Source: AP-15 sp963701815 (GTDB lineage: Bacteria > Pseudomonadota > Alphaproteobacteria > ATCC43930 > CGMCC-115725). From it: a stretch of 64,000 bases of DNA. Where the stretch lies: positions 124,001 through 188,000 of the forward strand of contig CAVPBN010000004.1 of assembly GCA_963701815.1 (NCBI GenBank), written 5' to 3'. Positions 9,340 to 20,493 of the stretch are shown here, in pieces. Position 1 is the stretch's first letter; each line of letters starts with the position of its first letter. A model generated the notes under the pieces. That model ran no database searches, was not told the origin of the DNA, and worked only from the letters and a program-made list of their open reading frames with translations. The position numbers and the translations under genes are program-made.

Positions 9340-10602
9340 ATGGCGATCATCGGTCGGCGATATCCGTCGGCGCCTCGGCGCCGGCGGGTTGCCGAGCAAT
9401 CCTCACCAACATGGCGTCCGACCCTCGGCTGCTTGCTGGTTGCGCTTGGCATCGCCGCGCCATCGGCAATGCACGTTGCCGCTGCCGCACCCTACCGGCC
9501 GCAAGACGACGCGCAGGTATTGGAACGGCTGCCCGGCGCAGGCGACGCCACCACGCGCACGCTGCGCCAGCTGCACGCGCAACTCGCCCGCTCGCCCGAC
9601 GATTTGCAACTGGCCCTCACAGTTGCCCGACGGGACATCGAAATCGGCCGCGGCGAAGCCGATCCGCGTTACGACGGGCATGCCGAAGCGGCGCTCCAAC
9701 CGTGGATCAACCGCCCCGACCCACCGATCGGCGTGCTGGTGCTGCGGGCCAATCTGCGCCAGACCCGCCACGATTTTCCGGCGGCGCTCGCCGATTTGAA
9801 GCAGGTGCTGGAGCGCGACCCCGAAAATGCGCAGGCTCGCCTGACCCGCGCCATCATCCTCGAAGTCGAAGGTGATTATCCGAACGCACTCGGCAACTGC
9901 CTTGCGCTGGCGCATCTGGCCGAGCCGCTGGCGACCGCGATCTGCGTCGACGGGGTCACCAGCCTCAGCGGCCGCGCGCAAGCCGGTTACGACGATCTGA
10001 GGGCAATGCTGGCCCAGACTCAACCTGGTGGCAACGGGTCCTTGCGGCTGTGGGCACTGACCGTGTTGGGCGAGACTGCGGCGCGTCTCGGCGACGCAGC
10101 CGAGGCCGAACAGCATTTCAAGGCGGCATTGGCGCTCGGGATCCGCGATGTCTACCTGCTCGGCGCCTATGGCGATTTCCTGCTCGATCAACACCGGCCG
10201 CAGGACGCCCGCTCGCTATTGGCAAACGAGGTGCGTATCGATCCGCTGCTGTTGCGGCTGGCGTTGGCCGAGAAGGCGCTGGGCAGCCCCGAACTTGCCG
10301 CCCATATCGCCGATCTGAGCGAGCGCTTTGCCGAAGCGCGATTGCGCGGCGACAACATACACCAACGCGAGGAAGCGTGGTTCACCCTCGATCTGCTCGA
10401 TCGGCCCGCTGCCGCGCTGCGATTGGCAGAAAAAAATTGGACCGTGCAACGCGAGCCGGCGGATCTGCGGTTGCTGCTGCGCTGTGCCATCCGGGCCGGC
10501 GTGCCGGCGGCGGCGCGCCCAGGGCTCGACTGGCTCGCCAAATCGCATTTGCAGGATCGGCAGGCCAAGCAACTCGCCGCTCAATTGGAGGAGCCCAAAT
10601 GA
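9340..10602 (+). CDS. Exported tetratricopeptide-repeat protein
   Basis: The 420-residue protein starts with a basic segment and a hydrophobic helix (about residues 27-48, ending AMHVAAAAP), consistent with a signal peptide or anchor. The body contains TPR-like helical pairs: a clear one is near residues 145-180 (FPAALADLKQVLERDPENAQARL) and another near 240-275 (LGETAARLGDAAEAEQHFKAAL). The gene begins 18 bp after the DUF4331 gene and overlaps the HupE-like gene by four bases (ATGA), so all three are one operon. It probably acts as a periplasmic scaffold for the DUF4331 and membrane partners. No enzymatic motif is seen. It is intact. Confidence 0.85.
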   Translation: MAIIGRRYPSAPRRRRVAEQSSPTWRPTLGCLLVALGIAAPSAMHVAAAAPYRPQDDAQVLERLPGAGDATTRTLRQLHAQLARSPDDLQLALTVARRDIEIGRGEADPRYDGHAEAALQPWINRPDPPIGVLVLRANLRQTRHDFPAALADLKQVLERDPENAQARLTRAIILEVEGDYPNALGNCLALAHLAEPLATAICVDGVTSLSGRAQAGYDDLRAMLAQTQPGGNGSLRLWALTVLGETAARLGDAAEAEQHFKAALALGIRDVYLLGAYGDFLLDQHRPQDARSLLANEVRIDPLLLRLALAEKALGSPELAAHIADLSERFAEARLRGDNIHQREEAWFTLDLLDRPAAALRLAEKNWTVQREPADLRLLLRCAIRAGVPAAARPGLDWLAKSHLQDRQAKQLAAQLEEPK

Positions 10603-11735
10603 GGCGCTTGATCGCCGCCCTCCTGATCGCCGCCGCCAGTTTCGCTGCAACGCCCGGGCCGGCAGCGGCACACAAATCAAGCGACAGTTACCTGATCCTC
10701 ACCGTCGCGAATGGCCGGATCAAAGGGCAGTGGGATATCGCATTGCGCGACCTGGATTACGCAATCGGCATCGACAGCAATAATGACGGGGCCATTACCT
10801 GGGGCGAATTGCGCGCCCATCACCGGGCGATCGCCGCTTATGCCCTGTCGAACCTGAGGCTGACGGCCGCGGGACAGCCCTGTCAGACCTATCCGACCGA
10901 GCATCTCGTGGACCAGCATAGCGACGGCGCCTATGAGGTCTTGCGTTTTGCAGTCGACTGCCGATCCTCATCGCAGAACTTGAATATCAAATATTCGCTA
11001 TTATTCAATCTCGATCCGCAGCATCGCGGCCTATTGCGGCTGGAAAAAGCCGGCTTTACCTACACTGCGGTGTTCAGCCCCGATCACGACAATTGGCGAT
11101 TGAACGAGAACTCGATCGCCCTCGGGCAGCAATTTCTCGATTATTTTCGGACCGGGGTGTGGCACATCTGGACCGGCTTCGATCACATCCTGTTCCTGTG
11201 CGCGTTGCTGCTCCCGGCGGTCCTCGAACGCCGGCAGGGACGCTGGCAGCCGGTGGCGAATTTCCCTCAGGCGTTTTTCGAGGTGATCCGGATCGTGACG
11301 GCGTTTACGATCGCACATTCGATCACCTTGAGCCTTGCCGTGCTCGGCTTCATCAGCCTGCCCTCGCGGCTGGTCGAATCAGCGATTGCCGCCTCGGTCG
11401 TGGTCGCCGCACTGAACAACCTCTTTCCGCTGATCGAGAAACGGCTATGGATGGTGGCCTTCGGTTTCGGCCTGATGCACGGGCTGGGCTTTGCCGCCGT
11501 GCTGACCGATCTGGCGCTGCCCAAAGCGGCGCTCGCGGTCTCGCTGGTCAGCTTCAATCTCGGCGTCGAGGCGGGGCAAATGGCGATCGTCGCTTTCGTT
11601 CTTCCGCTCGCTTTCCTGTTGCGGCGAAGCTGGGCTTATCCGCGCGTCATCCTCGGCGCCGGTTCGCTTGCCATCGCCATGCTCGCCTCGGGCTGGCTGC
11701 TCGAACGCAGCCTGAATGTCGCAATCTTTTATTGA
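10599..11735 (+). CDS. HupE/UreJ_2-type membrane protein with extracytoplasmic EF-hand
   Basis: The 378-residue protein has a signal peptide (residues 1-24, ending AAAH) and an extracytoplasmic domain of about 165 residues. That domain contains a canonical EF-hand loop, DSNNDGAITWGE at 59-70, with all calcium-coordinating positions filled. The C-terminal half has six to seven transmembrane helices with the family motifs GFDHILFL, HSITLSLA and GLMHGLGFA; its histidines and aspartate could bind a metal. Related HupE/UreJ proteins are nickel permeases, but this subfamily lacks hydrogenase or urease neighbours and its substrate is unknown. The EF-hand suggests calcium sensing outside the membrane. 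Translation is coupled to the TPR gene by a 4-bp overlap. Confidence 0.87.
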   Translation: MRRLIAALLIAAASFAATPGPAAAHKSSDSYLILTVANGRIKGQWDIALRDLDYAIGIDSNNDGAITWGELRAHHRAIAAYALSNLRLTAAGQPCQTYPTEHLVDQHSDGAYEVLRFAVDCRSSSQNLNIKYSLLFNLDPQHRGLLRLEKAGFTYTAVFSPDHDNWRLNENSIALGQQFLDYFRTGVWHIWTGFDHILFLCALLLPAVLERRQGRWQPVANFPQAFFEVIRIVTAFTIAHSITLSLAVLGFISLPSRLVESAIAASVVVAALNNLFPLIEKRLWMVAFGFGLMHGLGFAAVLTDLALPKAALAVSLVSFNLGVEAGQMAIVAFVLPLAFLLRRSWAYPRVILGAGSLAIAMLASGWLLERSLNVAIFY

Positions 11736-12044
11736 CGGGGCTTTTACTGCCGTAACAACGCTGCTCGACAAGCTGACTGAGGTGACGATAGCCGCAGACG
11801 CGTGAGTAAGCGCGGATCAGTGGCTGCACGCGCATCTTCCGAGGCGAACTCCGCACGTCGCGCCTAGTTGACCTCTTAGACGCAGGGTCTTGTGCAAACG
11901 TCCGCTTTTTGCCGACTCGGCCATCCGCTGGTGGTGGTCAGGAATGGCTCTTAAGGGTCGAATCCGGCGGTTCCAACATGGCCTCGCAAACGGCCGGTTT
12001 CGGCGCCCGATCAGGAATCCGACGATTGGGCGCGTTTCCGATCG
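11736..12044. repeat. Gene-free spacer with a rhizobial-type repeat fragment
   Basis: This 309-bp gap lies between converging operons and contains no supported gene. Around 11893-11985 it holds AACGTCCGCTTTTTGCCGAC followed by an imperfect repeat-like segment. A shorter AACGTCCGCTTT copy occurs near 21030. Such AACGTCCGCTTT sequences are parts of dispersed intergenic repeats I associate with Rhizobiales genomes. No clear terminator hairpin was found. Confidence 0.4.
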
Positions 12045-13742
12045 TCAGGTCTTGTCGAGCCAGACCGTGTCCTGCCGGCCGATGTCGTAGACGCCGAAGT
12101 AATTGGCCGGGTTGAGGCCCTTGACGTAGCTGTACCAGACGTCGTTGATCTGCTCCCAGGCGATCGGCAGCAATGGCGGGTTCTGTTCCATGATCTGCTC
12201 GGCCTGGCGCACCAGCGCCTGACGCTTCTCGGGATCGACCTCGCGGTCGATCTGGTCGGTCAGCCCATTGAATTTCGCGTCGTCCCAAAACGAGTAGTTC
12301 TGCGGCCCGCCGAAGCGATACCAGGCGTTGAAGTAATCCGACGGGTCGAGCAGCGTCGAGACGATCGCGCCGATCGCCAGATCGTAATGTCCGTTCTGGG
12401 TATCGTCGAACCAGACCAACTCGACGACCGTGCGCAGCTTGCAGTCGATGCCCAGCCCCTCCTGCAGCATCGCCTGGGTGGCCTGCGACCACAGCTTGAA
12501 GCTCGGCACGTCGCGCACCAGGAAATCCAAATCCTTGATCCCGTTGGGATAGCCGGCCGCGGCGAGCAACCCGCGCGCCTCCTTGATCGCTGCGGTCGTG
12601 TCGGCGTCGTAGCCGACCCGCTTGAACAGCTCCGGTTTCGGCGTCGCCCATTTCGAGAACGGGTAGATGAACCCGCCGACCTGCATCGGGGTCACGTCCT
12701 TGACGACCTCGACCAATGCCGGACGGTTGAAGGCGAGGTGGAAGGCGCGCCGGACCCGCGGATCGTCGAACGGTTTGCGCTTGGCGTTGAGCCATACCGC
12801 CTGGATCACGCTTTGATTGTAGCGGGCGACCGACATGCCCGGCGTACCCTTGGCCTTGCGCCAGGTTACCGGGTCGGTGATGCGGATGTAGTCGACCCGG
12901 CCCGACAGCACCGCCGAGCCGAGTTCGGTCGAAAACGGCAGCGCGTGGTAAAACGTGACCCCGTCGAGATACGGCAGCCCCTTGTTCCAGTAGTTCTTGT
13001 TTTTGGTCATCTCCCAGCTCTCGGTCTCGACGAACTTGCCCGGGAGGAACGGTCCGGTGCCGGGATAGACCCTGACTTTCTTCAGGTCGTAATTGTAGTC
13101 CTCCAGCGTCTTCTTGCGAACGATGACGTTCCAGCCGCTGGCGAACGCCCCCATGATGAAATCGACCGGGCGCGGCTCGGCCAGCTTGAACTGCACCGTG
13201 TATTTGTCGGGCGCGGTGATCTCGTCGACCGCCCGGAACAGCACGCTGCGGGGGATGCTGACCCCTTTGGGCGGCTTTCTGATGCGGTCGAAGGTTGCTT
13301 TGACGTCGGCCGAGGTCAGTTCCGCGCCGTCGTGAAACTCGACGCCCCGGCGCAAATGGAAGGTATAGGTCTTGCCGTCCTTGGCGATCTCCCAGCTTTG
13401 CGCCAGGTCGGGAATGATCGTCTGGCCGTCGCGCGGATCGCGGCGCACCAAATTGTCGAACATGACCGTCATCGCGCCGAGGGTATTGATCGTACCGGAT
13501 TGGTGGATGTCGAAATGCGGCGGGCGCATCGAGATGCCGACCCGCAGCACGCCGCCCGATTTCGGGTTCGGCTCGGGGGCCGCGAGCTGGAATTTGGAGC
13601 CGTCAAATTCGAGCGGGACCTCTCCGGCGGCCTGCGCCGGCCGCCACGACAGCCCATAGGCCCCCACCGCCGCGGCGGCGGCGCTCGTCTTCAGGAAATC
13701 GCGGCGGTTTTGCCGCGAGCGGACGGAGCGCGCGTCGGTCAT
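12045..13742 (-). CDS. ABC transporter substrate-binding protein, peptide/nickel/opine type
   Basis: This is a 565-residue family 5 solute-binding protein (SBP_bac_5). The N-terminus has a twin-arginine signal (RQNRRDFLKTSA at about residues 10-21, cleavage after PAQA), so it is probably folded before export. The mature part shows the family pattern: YTFHLRRGVEFHDGAELTSADV near 130-155 and the lobe-II segment with NYSFWDDAKFNGL. Its divergent neighbour at 13821 encodes the matching ATPases, and the permeases lie at 16.5-18.4 kb. Substrates in this family include peptides, opines, glutathione and nickel; the sequence does not decide between them. The 80-bp gap to the divergent ATPase gene should hold both promoters. 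Confidence 0.92.
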   Translation of the reverse strand: MTDARSVRSRQNRRDFLKTSAAAAAVGAYGLSWRPAQAAGEVPLEFDGSKFQLAAPEPNPKSGGVLRVGISMRPPHFDIHQSGTINTLGAMTVMFDNLVRRDPRDGQTIIPDLAQSWEIAKDGKTYTFHLRRGVEFHDGAELTSADVKATFDRIRKPPKGVSIPRSVLFRAVDEITAPDKYTVQFKLAEPRPVDFIMGAFASGWNVIVRKKTLEDYNYDLKKVRVYPGTGPFLPGKFVETESWEMTKNKNYWNKGLPYLDGVTFYHALPFSTELGSAVLSGRVDYIRITDPVTWRKAKGTPGMSVARYNQSVIQAVWLNAKRKPFDDPRVRRAFHLAFNRPALVEVVKDVTPMQVGGFIYPFSKWATPKPELFKRVGYDADTTAAIKEARGLLAAAGYPNGIKDLDFLVRDVPSFKLWSQATQAMLQEGLGIDCKLRTVVELVWFDDTQNGHYDLAIGAIVSTLLDPSDYFNAWYRFGGPQNYSFWDDAKFNGLTDQIDREVDPEKRQALVRQAEQIMEQNPPLLPIAWEQINDVWYSYVKGLNPANYFGVYDIGRQDTVWLDKT

Positions 13743-13820
13743 GACGTTTTCTTCCCTTCGGATGTTTTCGCTCTGTTAGTCTGCCGCGCCACGATATCAC
13801 CGAATAGCCGGGTGTCACCC

Positions 13821-15904
<2,084 letters not shown>

Positions 15905-15913
15905 ATAACCGGG

Positions 15914-16486
15914 ATGGCCGAACCTGCGATAAAACCGATGAATCTGGACGCGTTCCTGCGCTGGGACGACGGCACCGATACGCATTACGAACTGATCGGC
16001 GGCTTCCCGGTCGCGATGGCGCCGCCGGCCGCCGCGCACCGCATGCTGGCAATGCGGTTGGGCTCGCGGATCGACGCCGGCCTCGAGGGGCGCAGACCCT
16101 GCAATGCGCAGGGCGACGCGGGAGTGGCCCGTCCGGATCACGAGGATACCTATTTCGAGGCCGACATTGTGGCGACGTGCGAGCGCCACGAATTCGGGCA
16201 GCAGGCGCTCAAGGAGCCGTTTTTGCTCGTCGAGATTCTTTCGCCGAGCACCGAACGGCATGACCGCCGCGTCAAATTGCCGATCTACCGACAGATCGAT
16301 TCCGTCCAGGAAATTCTATTGATCGCTTCGGACGGCATCTATGCCGAAATCCATCGTCGAAGCGGTCCGCAGTGGATCACCGAGATCGTGCGCGGCCGTG
16401 ACGCGGTGCTGGGCCTTGCCTCGGTGCCGATCGAGATCGGGTTTGCCGAACTCTACGACGGGATCGCGCTCGCGGACCCAGAGTAA
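15914..16486 (+). CDS. Uma2 family (DUF820) putative endonuclease
   Basis: The 190-residue protein has the PD-(D/E)xK-like Uma2/DUF820 fold: THYELIGG near residues 24-31, the FEADIV acidic strand near 78-83 and VEILSPSTERHDRRVKLPIYR around 99-119, where Glu and Lys of the nuclease core would sit. Family members are widespread restriction-like proteins of unknown role, abundant in Cyanobacteria and present in many other bacteria. It lies 9 bp after the ABC ATPase gene in the same direction and interrupts the importer locus before the converging permeases, suggesting insertion. No partner gene is seen. Confidence 0.85.
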   Translation: MAEPAIKPMNLDAFLRWDDGTDTHYELIGGFPVAMAPPAAAHRMLAMRLGSRIDAGLEGRRPCNAQGDAGVARPDHEDTYFEADIVATCERHEFGQQALKEPFLLVEILSPSTERHDRRVKLPIYRQIDSVQEILLIASDGIYAEIHRRSGPQWITEIVRGRDAVLGLASVPIEIGFAELYDGIALADPE

Positions 16487-16490
16487 GACC

Positions 16491-17399
16491 TTACAGCGCG
16501 CCGCGCAGGCGCGGGTCGATGATATCGCGGATGCCGTCGCCGAGCAGACTGAAGGCGAGCACGGTCAGGGTGATGGCGAAGCCCGGGAACAGGACGAGCC
16601 ACCATGGCGGCACCAGGCCGCCGTTCAGCGAGTTGGCGAGCATGTTGCCCCAGGTCGGCGTCGGCGGCGGGATGCCGACCCCGAGAAAGCCGAGCGCCGC
16701 TTCGATGATGATCGCGACGCCGAGATGGGTCGTCGCCAGGATCAGATAGGGGGCGACGCATTGCGGCAGGATGTGCCGCGCCATCATCCGCAGATGCGAG
16801 GCGCCGAGCCCGCGCGCCGCCTCGACATACGCCATCTCCTTCAGCGACAGGACGACGGCGCGGATGACCCGCCCGCCGAACGGGATGCGGGTGATCGCGA
16901 TCGCGACGATGACGGTGCCGAGGCCGGCCCCCAACGCCATCGCGATCGCCATCGCCAGGATCAGATCGGGGAAGGATTGCAGGAACTCGATGATGCGCTG
17001 GCTGACGATGTCGAAGCGCCCGCCGAAATAGCCGCTGGCGAGGCCCCACAGCGCGCCGAGCGTGGTGCCGAACAGGACCGCGCCGAACGCCACCGCCAGC
17101 GAGGCGCGGCTGCCGTAGATGACCCGGCTCAAGGTGTCGCGGCCGATCTGGTCGGTGCCGAAATAATGCGGGGCGGCGGGCGGCTTGGTCAGGTGCAGAA
17201 AATCCGATTTGAGCGGCGGGAAGGGCGCGATCGCCGGCGCCGCCACGGCGACCAGGATGATCGCGGCGGCGACGCAGCCCCAAAACGCCGACATCGGCGA
17301 GCGGCGGGCGAAATTCCACAGCCCCCGCGCCAGCGACGCCCGCGCCGGCGGGGACGCCCGGTCGAGCGAATGGACGGTCTCGGGTTCGACTGCGGTCAT
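16491..17399 (-). CDS. ABC transporter permease, DppC-like
   Basis: This 302-residue inner-membrane permease has an N-terminal cytoplasmic segment, a first helix near residues 40-60 and then five further helices. The ATPase-contact EAA loop is present (MAYVEAARGLGASHLRMMARHILP). The HYFGTDQIGRDTLSRVIYG motif after TM1 is diagnostic of the DppC/OppC group. It overlaps the DppB-like gene by four bases (ATGA), so the two subunits are translated together. It converges with the Uma2 gene, with only 4 bp between the stops. Confidence 0.92.
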   Translation of the reverse strand: MTAVEPETVHSLDRASPPARASLARGLWNFARRSPMSAFWGCVAAAIILVAVAAPAIAPFPPLKSDFLHLTKPPAAPHYFGTDQIGRDTLSRVIYGSRASLAVAFGAVLFGTTLGALWGLASGYFGGRFDIVSQRIIEFLQSFPDLILAMAIAMALGAGLGTVIVAIAITRIPFGGRVIRAVVLSLKEMAYVEAARGLGASHLRMMARHILPQCVAPYLILATTHLGVAIIIEAALGFLGVGIPPPTPTWGNMLANSLNGGLVPPWWLVLFPGFAITLTVLAFSLLGDGIRDIIDPRLRGAL

Positions 17400-18352
17400 C
17401 GGTAGCGGATCCTCGGATCGAGCCAGGCGATCGTGACATCGACGAGAATGTTCAGCATCACGATCACCAAGGCGTAGAGGAACACCAGGTTCTGCATCAC
17501 GAAAATGTCGCGCTCGCTGACCGCGATGAACATCGAATAGCCGAGCCCCGGGGTGCCGAAGGCGCGCTCGACCGGGATCGAGCCGGCCAGCACGAAACTC
17601 AACAGAATTCCCGACAGCGTGACGACCGGCAGCAGCGCGTTCGGCAGCGCGTGCAGACTGATCACCCGGCGCCGGTTCAGTCCCTTGGCGCGGGCGGTGC
17701 GCACATAGTCTTCGCGGATCACCTCGAGCAGGCTCGATCGCGCCATCCGGGCGATGTAGGCGGCCTGACCGAGCCCGAGCACGACCGCCGGCCCGATCAC
17801 GATCTGCAGGTTGCGCCACGGTTCGGCAAACAGCGAGGCGCCGGCGAGCGGCGCGCGATAGCCGAACCAGAACAACAGCGCCAGCACGATCAGCATGCCG
17901 AGCCAGAAACCCGGCACCGCCAGGAACAGGATGCTGAAAAAGCGCGAGACATTGTCGCCGAGGCTGTTGGGTCTGAGCGCGCTGACGATCGCCACCGGGA
18001 TGCCGACGATCCACGACAGCACGACCGATATGAAGGCAATCTCAGCGGTCAAAGGTCCTCGCCGCGCGATCATCTCGGCGACGCTCTCGGCGCGGAAGAA
18101 CGAATGGCCGAAGCTGCCGGTTACGATATCGCGGATCCAGTGCAGATACTGGACCGGCAACGGGTCGCTGAGCCCGAGCTGCGCCATGTACCGGGCGCGC
18201 TCGGCGGCGGTCAGCTTGGTGAAGCCCTCCATGCCGAAGATCGCGACCAGCGGGTCCCCGGGCAGGACGCGAAGCACCAGGAATACGACGATCGATACGC
18301 CGGCCACGGTAAGCGCACCGAACGCCAGGCGGCGGGTGATGTAGGTATACAT
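17396..18352 (-). CDS. ABC transporter permease, DppB-like
   Basis: This 318-residue permease begins MYTYITRRLAFGALT, as in DppB/OppB proteins. It has the LRVLPGDPL motif after the first helix, a periplasmic region, then five helices. The EAA loop reads EDYVRTARAKGLNRRRVI and the end is VTIAWLDPRIRYR, which is typical. It is the first gene of the permease pair. The aldolase gene to its right (from 18425) points the same way and could belong to the same transcript, which would tie the importer to catabolism of its substrate (inference). Confidence 0.92.
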   Translation of the reverse strand: MYTYITRRLAFGALTVAGVSIVVFLVLRVLPGDPLVAIFGMEGFTKLTAAERARYMAQLGLSDPLPVQYLHWIRDIVTGSFGHSFFRAESVAEMIARRGPLTAEIAFISVVLSWIVGIPVAIVSALRPNSLGDNVSRFFSILFLAVPGFWLGMLIVLALLFWFGYRAPLAGASLFAEPWRNLQIVIGPAVVLGLGQAAYIARMARSSLLEVIREDYVRTARAKGLNRRRVISLHALPNALLPVVTLSGILLSFVLAGSIPVERAFGTPGLGYSMFIAVSERDIFVMQNLVFLYALVIVMLNILVDVTIAWLDPRIRYR

Positions 18353-18424
18353 GATCCGGACTCGCCGCCTCTACTCCCGGCAAACAGACTGGTGCGTTTG
18401 ATAAGGTCCTTCGCCGCCGTCTCC

Positions 18425-19234
18425 TTATGGGGTCGGCACCCCGATCGACTTCAGCCGGGCATGGGCACGGCCCGCGCGCGTTTTCATCCCGTCGAGATAC
18501 GTGCTCACATCGTTCCCCGGCAGGTTCAGCACCTTGCACCCGAGCTGCCAATATTCCTCGATCTGCGCCTCCGTCTCCGCCGATCCCCGAGCGAGCTTGC
18601 CGTGTGCATTGCATGCCGCCGCGATCCGCCGCACCGCCGCTTTGAAAGTCGGGTGCTCGAGGTCGAGGTGGACCCCAAGCTGCGCGCTCAGGTCGGAATG
18701 CCCATAGGCGATCATGTCGATCCCCTCGACCGCCGCGATCTCCTCGACATTCTCCAGGCCCTCGAGCGACTCGATCGACGGGAATATGATGATGTTCTCG
18801 TTGGCCCACGGCGCGTATTCGGTGGCGTGGCGGCGGCCGTAGCTCTTGTATCCGGTGTGCGGCCCCTGGCCGGAGATGCCCCGGTTGCCGATCGGCGGAT
18901 ACTTCGCCATGCGGACGATCGCTCGCGCCTCCTCGGCGGTTTCCACCTCCGACACCTGGATGCCCATGATGCCCTGATCCAGAATGCCGGGGATCAGATG
19001 CGCGAACGCCTTATGGAGCCGCACGATGGGCGAGACGTTCGTCGCCTGGAACCAGCTCGCCAGATTGGCGATCGTCTCCATGTCGAACGCCCCGTGCTCG
19101 TGGTCGATCGCGCAGTAATCGAAGCCGGCCGCCTCGATGATCCGGGGAACGCCGCGCGAGGCGAACTCCTTGAGCCCGGTGCCGAGCGCCGCTCGCCCTT
19201 CGCGCACCGCCCGCCTTATGCTGTTTTCTTTCAT
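18425..19234 (-). CDS. HpcH/HpaI family aldolase
   Basis: The 269-residue TIM-barrel protein is a class II pyruvate/oxaloacetate-dependent aldolase relative (HpaI, GarL, citrate lyase beta). The DYCAIDHEHGAFD segment near residues 39-51 holds the catalytic histidine region. The metal ligands are expected in FPSIESLEGLENVEEI (glutamate) and the following GIDMIAYGHSDLS (aspartate). Such enzymes cleave 4-hydroxy-2-oxo acids to pyruvate and an aldehyde. The gene lies between the importer permeases and a TauD-type dioxygenase, all on the minus strand. The substrate is not deducible. Confidence 0.88.
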   Translation of the reverse strand: MKENSIRRAVREGRAALGTGLKEFASRGVPRIIEAAGFDYCAIDHEHGAFDMETIANLASWFQATNVSPIVRLHKAFAHLIPGILDQGIMGIQVSEVETAEEARAIVRMAKYPPIGNRGISGQGPHTGYKSYGRRHATEYAPWANENIIIFPSIESLEGLENVEEIAAVEGIDMIAYGHSDLSAQLGVHLDLEHPTFKAAVRRIAAACNAHGKLARGSAETEAQIEEYWQLGCKVLNLPGNDVSTYLDGMKTRAGRAHARLKSIGVPTP

Positions 19235-19402
19235 AGCATGCTTCTTTCCAGGCTTCCTTCAGTCATTCGAGTCCGTCATTGGGCTGAGATGCGGGTCCAG
19301 CCGCTCGGCTGGTATCCGCGGCAAGCTCGTCCAATCGTTGATCGCCCCACGATCGGCGACGAGATTGCACGGCCGGACGAGCATCATCAACCTCGCGGTT
19401 GG

Positions 19403-20362
19403 CTATTCCGCCGCCGCCAGCATCTTCAGCTCTTCCGCCGCCGACAGGATCGGCACGCCTTCTATCGATTTCGAGGGCTGCCCATCGACGCCGACCAGCG
19501 GCTTGCCGACCAGCGTCACCCGGTAGAGCTGGCGGTCGAAATCGGATTCGAAGATGTCGGTCGGCGCGAGGTGCACCGTCGAGCGATTGTCCCAAAACGC
19601 GATGTCGCCCTCGTTCCACTTGAAGCGCACGGTGTATTCGGGGCGCGTGACGTGCTCCCACAGGATTTCGAGGATCTTCTGGCTTTCGCGCGGCGTCAGC
19701 CCGACGATCGATTTGAGGAATGACGGGCTGACATACAGGATGCGCTCGCCGGTCTCGGCATGCACGGTCACGATCGGGTGCTCGCTTTCGAGCGCCCGCC
19801 GCTTCACGCGATCTTTGTACTCGTCGCTGCGGCTGGTCTCGCCGCGACTGCCGAATTGGTGGATGCCGCGCAGCCCGTCGACAAAGGCGCGCATGGTCGG
19901 CGACAGCGCCATATAGGCGGCGTTCAAGTTGGTCCAGAACGTGTCGCCGCCGTAGGGCGGGATCGTGACGCCGCGCAGGATCGAGGCCATCGGCGGGTTG
20001 ACCGCGGCGGTGATGTCGGCATGCCAGCCGGTCCACGGCGTCACCATTTGCGCCTTGCGGTTTTCGTTGGCGAGCCGGTTCTTGGCGACCGAATAGATTT
20101 CGGGATGGTCGTCGAGATGGCCGAGCACGGCGTGACCGATCGTCGGCTCGCCGAATTGCCGCGCCATCGCGACGTGCTGCGCATGATCGAGATGCTGGTT
20201 GCGAAAGAAGACGACCTTCCATTTCAGGAAGGCGTCGCGCACCTCCTTCACCTGCTGCGGCGGCAACGGCTTGGTCAGATCGACACCGCGGATTTCCGCA
20301 CCGATATGCAGGGTCAGCGGCACGATTTCGATGCTTCGCGGCGTCTGTAGGGACAGCGACAT
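19403..20362 (-). CDS. TauD/TfdA family alpha-ketoglutarate-dependent dioxygenase
   Basis: The 319-residue Fe(II) dioxygenase carries the iron motif HxD in GWHADIT (about residues 112-118), the distal histidine in NRSTVHLAPTD and the 2-oxoglutarate-binding arginine in FDRQLYRVTL. The GAEIRGVDLTKPL opening is characteristic of the TauD/TfdA group, which oxidises taurine, 2,4-D, sulfate esters and similar compounds. A GGAGGAG ribosome site precedes the start at 20362. The C-terminal tail after VGKPLVGVDGQ is a little longer than in TauD. Its neighbours are an aldolase and a glyoxalase-like protein, suggesting catabolism of an imported organic acid or ether (inference). Confidence 0.92.
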   Translation of the reverse strand: MSLSLQTPRSIEIVPLTLHIGAEIRGVDLTKPLPPQQVKEVRDAFLKWKVVFFRNQHLDHAQHVAMARQFGEPTIGHAVLGHLDDHPEIYSVAKNRLANENRKAQMVTPWTGWHADITAAVNPPMASILRGVTIPPYGGDTFWTNLNAAYMALSPTMRAFVDGLRGIHQFGSRGETSRSDEYKDRVKRRALESEHPIVTVHAETGERILYVSPSFLKSIVGLTPRESQKILEILWEHVTRPEYTVRFKWNEGDIAFWDNRSTVHLAPTDIFESDFDRQLYRVTLVGKPLVGVDGQPSKSIEGVPILSAAEELKMLAAAE

Positions 20363-20493
20363 CTTTTGTCTCCTCCACTCGAGGCGGGCGGGCCGACCGG
20401 CTTGGCATTTGTGGATAGAGTGCGCAATCAACCCACTTGCGCTCCCTCACTCCGGCAGTGCCGCGATCCGGTCCACGCCAGGGGCTTCACGGT

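Noticed and set aside
12387..13800. Apparent 470-residue N-terminal extension of the DppD-like ATPase
   Set aside because: This part is antisense to the binding-protein gene; ATPase homology begins only after about 13860.
17651..19723. 690-codon plus-strand frame across permease and aldolase genes
   Set aside because: Antisense shadow; low-complexity Arg/Asp-rich translation typical of GC-rich reverse frames.
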